This document shows, in pieces, positions 61,775 to 64,000 of a stretch of 64,000 bases of DNA. Under the pieces are notes generated by a model. It had not been told where the DNA came from. It saw nothing but the letters and a program-made list of their open reading frames with translations, and made no database searches. Each line of letters starts with the position of its first letter. The stretch's first letter is position 1. The position numbers were made by a program, and so were the translations under genes. The stretch covers positions 113,361 through 177,360 of the forward strand of contig NZ_JASZYR010000012.1 of the NCBI RefSeq assembly GCF_030316855.1, given 5' to 3'. Source of the stretch: Variovorax sp. J22P240. GTDB taxonomy: Bacteria; Pseudomonadota; Gammaproteobacteria; Burkholderiales; Burkholderiaceae_C.

Positions 61775-63211
61775 CTAGCCAACGGCCCCTGAGATGCGGG
61801 TTTGGGCTTGGGTCTCGTCGGCGTCGTGCAGTGCGACGCGAAAGACGCTGCCGCGGCTCAGGCGCGATCGGACGCTGACGGGGTGTCCCAATGCGTGCGA
61901 CAGGCGCGCCACGATGGCCAGGCCCAGGCCGAAGCCGTCCGAGGTGCCGGCATGGTCGGCCACCTTGTAGAACTCCAGGAACACGTCGCGCAGATGCTCG
62001 CGCGCGATGCCGATACCCGTGTCCCACACCTCCACGCGAAGGCCGTCGCGGGTCTGCCTGGATGCCAGCAGGATGCCGCCTTCGGCCGTGTACTTGATGG
62101 CATTGGCGAGCAGATTGCCGATCATGCGGCGAACTCGGATCGGATCGGTCAGCACGGTGCCTGGGGTCACGTGCATGCGGAAGGCCAGCCCCTTGGCTTC
62201 CGCGACGGGGCGGTATTGCAGTTCGAGGTCGTGCAGCAGCTGGGCGACGTCGACGCGCTCGATGTGCAACCTCACCTGACCCGAATCGATCCGTGCCAGA
62301 TCGAAGAGCGAATCGAAGAGCGCGTTGACCGCGTGCGTGGCCCGCACGATTTTCGGTGCGATCTCGGCGACGAGTTCGGGTTCGTTGCGCAGCCAGTCGG
62401 CATAGAGCGAGAGCGCCAGCACCGGCTGACGCATGTCGTGCGCGGCGCTGGCGAGGAAGCGGTTCTTCATCGCGACGGCTGAGACGGCCGCCTGGCGCTG
62501 CTGCGTGAGCGAGTTGATCAGGATGTGGTTGTGAAAGAGCAGTTCGAAGCTGTTGCGCGCCGTTTCGTGGATGCGCCGGCCCGCACGCAGCAGGAGCCAC
62601 CAGTGCAGTCCGGGCAGCATCAGGAAGCCGTAGTGGAAATGCGGACGCTCGAAATTGAGCTCGATCATCCGCAGGAGGATCGCCGCCAGCATCGTGAAGA
62701 ACAGCGTGTTCACGTAGCGCTTGAGCAGCGGCGGATGCAAGGCAAGGCCGTTGAGTGGGAAGGTCGCCACCCCGGCGACGATCAGCCAGCTCATGAACTG
62801 GTTCACAAGCGGCGTGCGCTCGAAGAAGATCAGTATCGACAGGCCCCAGGCGAACGCGCTCGTGCTCCAGAGCCAGCGATAGCGCTCGACGAAGTACTGC
62901 TGCGCGGCCGAATCCCGGTCGGCGTAGTGCCGTGCGTAGAGCTGCTCGCCCCAGATCCGGCAGCCCGTGGCGGCGATGCCGATGCAGAACCACACGATCA
63001 GTTGCCATGGCGGCACGTGCCCCCAGCTCAGCCCCACCATCGCCGGCATCAGCGCTGCCGCCAGCAGGTAGGAGCCACGGGAGGCCCGCATCAGGCTGCG
63101 GATCAGCTCGCCGCGCACCCACGGCTCGGCCTCGTCGGCCGAGGCCGGCGCGGGCGTGAGGCTGGCGAAGGACGAGTTGCCCAGCCCTGCGAACGACGAA
63201 TTTCCAATCAT
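61775..63211 (-). CDS. Membrane sensor histidine kinase
   Basis: The 478-residue protein has about six hydrophobic helices in its N-terminal half (about 45-205). A HisKA domain follows (RFLASAAHDMRQPVLALSLYADWL, phospho-acceptor His at about residue 260, HDMRQP subtype), then an HATPase domain with NLLANAIKYTAEGG, VWDTGIGI and GFGLGLAIV. The N terminus carries a short tandem peptide (GNSSFAGLGNSSFASL). It faces the response regulator gene tail to tail. A strong terminator lies 32 nt upstream of its start. The signal is not predictable. Confidence 0.92.
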   Translation of the reverse strand: MIGNSSFAGLGNSSFASLTPAPASADEAEPWVRGELIRSLMRASRGSYLLAAALMPAMVGLSWGHVPPWQLIVWFCIGIAATGCRIWGEQLYARHYADRDSAAQQYFVERYRWLWSTSAFAWGLSILIFFERTPLVNQFMSWLIVAGVATFPLNGLALHPPLLKRYVNTLFFTMLAAILLRMIELNFERPHFHYGFLMLPGLHWWLLLRAGRRIHETARNSFELLFHNHILINSLTQQRQAAVSAVAMKNRFLASAAHDMRQPVLALSLYADWLRNEPELVAEIAPKIVRATHAVNALFDSLFDLARIDSGQVRLHIERVDVAQLLHDLELQYRPVAEAKGLAFRMHVTPGTVLTDPIRVRRMIGNLLANAIKYTAEGGILLASRQTRDGLRVEVWDTGIGIAREHLRDVFLEFYKVADHAGTSDGFGLGLAIVARLSHALGHPVSVRSRLSRGSVFRVALHDADETQAQTRISGAVG

Positions 63212-63243
63212 GGCTTACCGCCCTTGTCAGCCCGGCCACAAAA

Positions 63244-63265
63244 AAGGCCCCTCGCGAGGGGCCTT
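63244..63265 (-). terminator. Strong rho-independent terminator
   Basis: A perfect 22-bp palindrome, AAGGCCCCTCG/CGAGGGGCCTT, is followed on the minus strand by a run of T (plus-strand A at 63240-63245). It ends minus-strand transcripts coming from etfA. It is only 32 nt upstream of the histidine kinase start. Confidence 0.85.
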
Positions 63266-63420
63266 GCATGTGCGGCGCTATGGCTCGCAAAATGAAACGC
63301 TAGACGGTATTTCGTACCGCTGCGGACCGCCACCTCTGGGTGGGTGCACATCTGCATGATCTTAATTGCCCGCGCCGGGGCCCTCGTTCCAATCGTTGCG
63401 GGATGCGTCGCGCGCGCACA
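63266..63420 (-). other. Structured non-coding stretch before the terminator
   Basis: No convincing gene lies here. On the minus strand two small stems precede the terminator, CCACC-CAGA-GGTGG and CGGTA-CGAAA-TACCG. Together with the terminator they could form a small RNA, the 3' end of the etf transcript, or a leader of the kinase gene. No known RNA family is recognisable. Confidence 0.3.
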
Positions 63421-63442
63421 ACGAAACCCAAAGGCGCTCGGC

Positions 63443-63592
63443 CTATTTGCGGAAGAAATCACTTTGGCTCATGGCGCCTGCGCCGCCCATGCGGACAACG
63501 GGACCGACTTGTTCGATGACCCCGCGACTCGGTCCATGGAGCACGACCCCTTGCTCATACTTCGACCAGAGGCACTGACGCAGGAAGGCCAT
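63443..63592 (-). CDS. Possible 49-residue protein downstream of etfA
   Basis: A small open frame, starting at an ATG at 63592, encodes MAFLRQCLWSKYEQ through to SQSDFFRK. It begins 14 nt after the etfA stop on the same strand. There is no clear ribosome site, and I do not recognise the sequence. It is listed because the 395-nt gap between etfA and the kinase otherwise has no gene. It may not be coding. Confidence 0.25.
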   Translation of the reverse strand: MAFLRQCLWSKYEQGVVLHGPSRGVIEQVGPVVRMGGAGAMSQSDFFRK

Positions 63593-63606
63593 GGAGGTGT
63601 CTCTAT

Positions 63607-64000
63607 CTAGACGGCGGCGACCAATTCGGGCACGGCCGTGAACAAGTCGGCTTCCAGGCCGTAGTCGGCGACCGAGAAGATCGGCGCTTCGGCGTCCTTG
63701 TTGATCGCCACGATCACCTTGGAGTCCTTCATGCCCGCCAGATGCTGGATCGCGCCCGAGATGCCCGCTGCGATGTAGAGCTGCGGCGCGACGATCTTGC
63801 CCGTCTGGCCCACTTGCCAGTCGTTCGGGGCGTAGCCTGCGTCCACTGCCGCGCGGCTCGCACCGAGGCCTGCGTTGAGCTTGTCCGCGAGGGGCGCCAT
63901 CACTTCGGTGAACTTCTCGGCACTGCCCAGCGCCCGGCCGCCCGAGACGATGATCTTGGCGGCCGTCAGTTCAGGGCGTTCGCTCTTGGTCACTTCACGG
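63607..64000 (-). CDS. etfA: Electron transfer flavoprotein alpha subunit (3' part, cut by window edge)
   Basis: The last about 130 residues are present; the 5' part lies beyond the window. The FAD-binding signature of EtfA is complete: SGGRALGSAEKF, SRAAVDAGYAPNDWQVGQTGKIVAPQLYIAAGISGAIQHLAGMKDSKVIVAINKD, and the end PIFSVADYGLEADLFTAVPELVAAV. EtfA with EtfB carries electrons from acyl-CoA and other dehydrogenases to ETF:quinone oxidoreductase. etfB presumably lies upstream, outside the window. Confidence 0.95.
   Translation of the reverse strand, partial: REVTKSERPELTAAKIIVSGGRALGSAEKFTEVMAPLADKLNAGLGASRAAVDAGYAPNDWQVGQTGKIVAPQLYIAAGISGAIQHLAGMKDSKVIVAINKDAEAPIFSVADYGLEADLFTAVPELVAAV

Noticed and set aside
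63344..63610. Plus-strand 88-codon open frame between the kinase and etfA
   Set aside because: It overlaps the etfA stop, has no ribosome site and shows no domain; codon pattern and context favour minus-strand transcription.

Overview
The window is 64 kb of GC-rich, densely packed bacterial chromosome. Gene content points to a betaproteobacterium of the Burkholderiales, most likely Comamonadaceae (Variovorax-like). The signs are a Bug/TctC solute-binding protein and a Bug remnant, a urtABCDE urea transporter with the long-form UrtB, a gcl-hyi-glxR glyoxylate cluster, a long bacterial TrpS, and a recurrent GC-rich intergenic repeat. The genus is inferred, not proven. I found no rRNA or tRNA genes, CRISPR array, insertion sequence or prophage.

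Region 1 (0-17 kb) looks like one regulatory unit spread over several transcripts. A soluble GAF-GAF histidine kinase and a FixJ/NarL-type response regulator lie next to three exported proteins of unknown role. Further right are a lipoprotein-NnrU pair, a PQQ dehydrogenase followed by a bd-type quinol oxidase (cydA-cydB), and a class 3 aldehyde dehydrogenase. A 32-35 bp element with the palindromic core CCACGTACGTG(G) occurs four times here and nowhere else that I saw in the window. Each copy lies 60-165 nt upstream of a start codon and points toward its gene. The simplest reading is an alcohol-to-aldehyde-to-acid oxidation regulon with its own terminal oxidase. Between its parts sit a LysR / DapA-like / Bug gene set and a phospholipase D-type lipoprotein.

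Region 2 (17-31 kb) is metabolic. It carries an M20 peptidase, a methyltransferase, a PepSY plus cytochrome b561 pair, dctA with an FCD-type GntR regulator and two candidate operators, an AI-2E family permease, and a LysR gene divergent from gcl-hyi-glxR (glyoxylate to glycerate). An amidohydrolase and a uracil-DNA-glycosylase-like gene form a two-gene operon on the other strand.

Region 3 (31-43 kb) holds maeB, a NitT/TauT-type ABC transporter, EthD and OsmC proteins, and a Rieske oxygenase divergent from a second solute-binding protein. The oxygenase/binding-protein promoter region contains two mirrored copies of the same bipartite element, which predicts co-regulation. A nucleoside deaminase, a ureD gene without other urease genes, and an MFS transporter follow.

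Region 4 (42-64 kb) has a DedA-rhodanese fusion, a beta-propeller/cupredoxin protein divergent from an ECF sigma/anti-sigma pair, urtABCDE, two alpha/beta hydrolases, a PPK2 kinase with a Pho-box-like site, and a CorA/ZntB transporter. A housekeeping run follows (PHP phosphoesterase, DMT transporter, YciO-like, M50 protease, trpS), then a second two-component pair and the 3' end of etfA, cut by the window edge.
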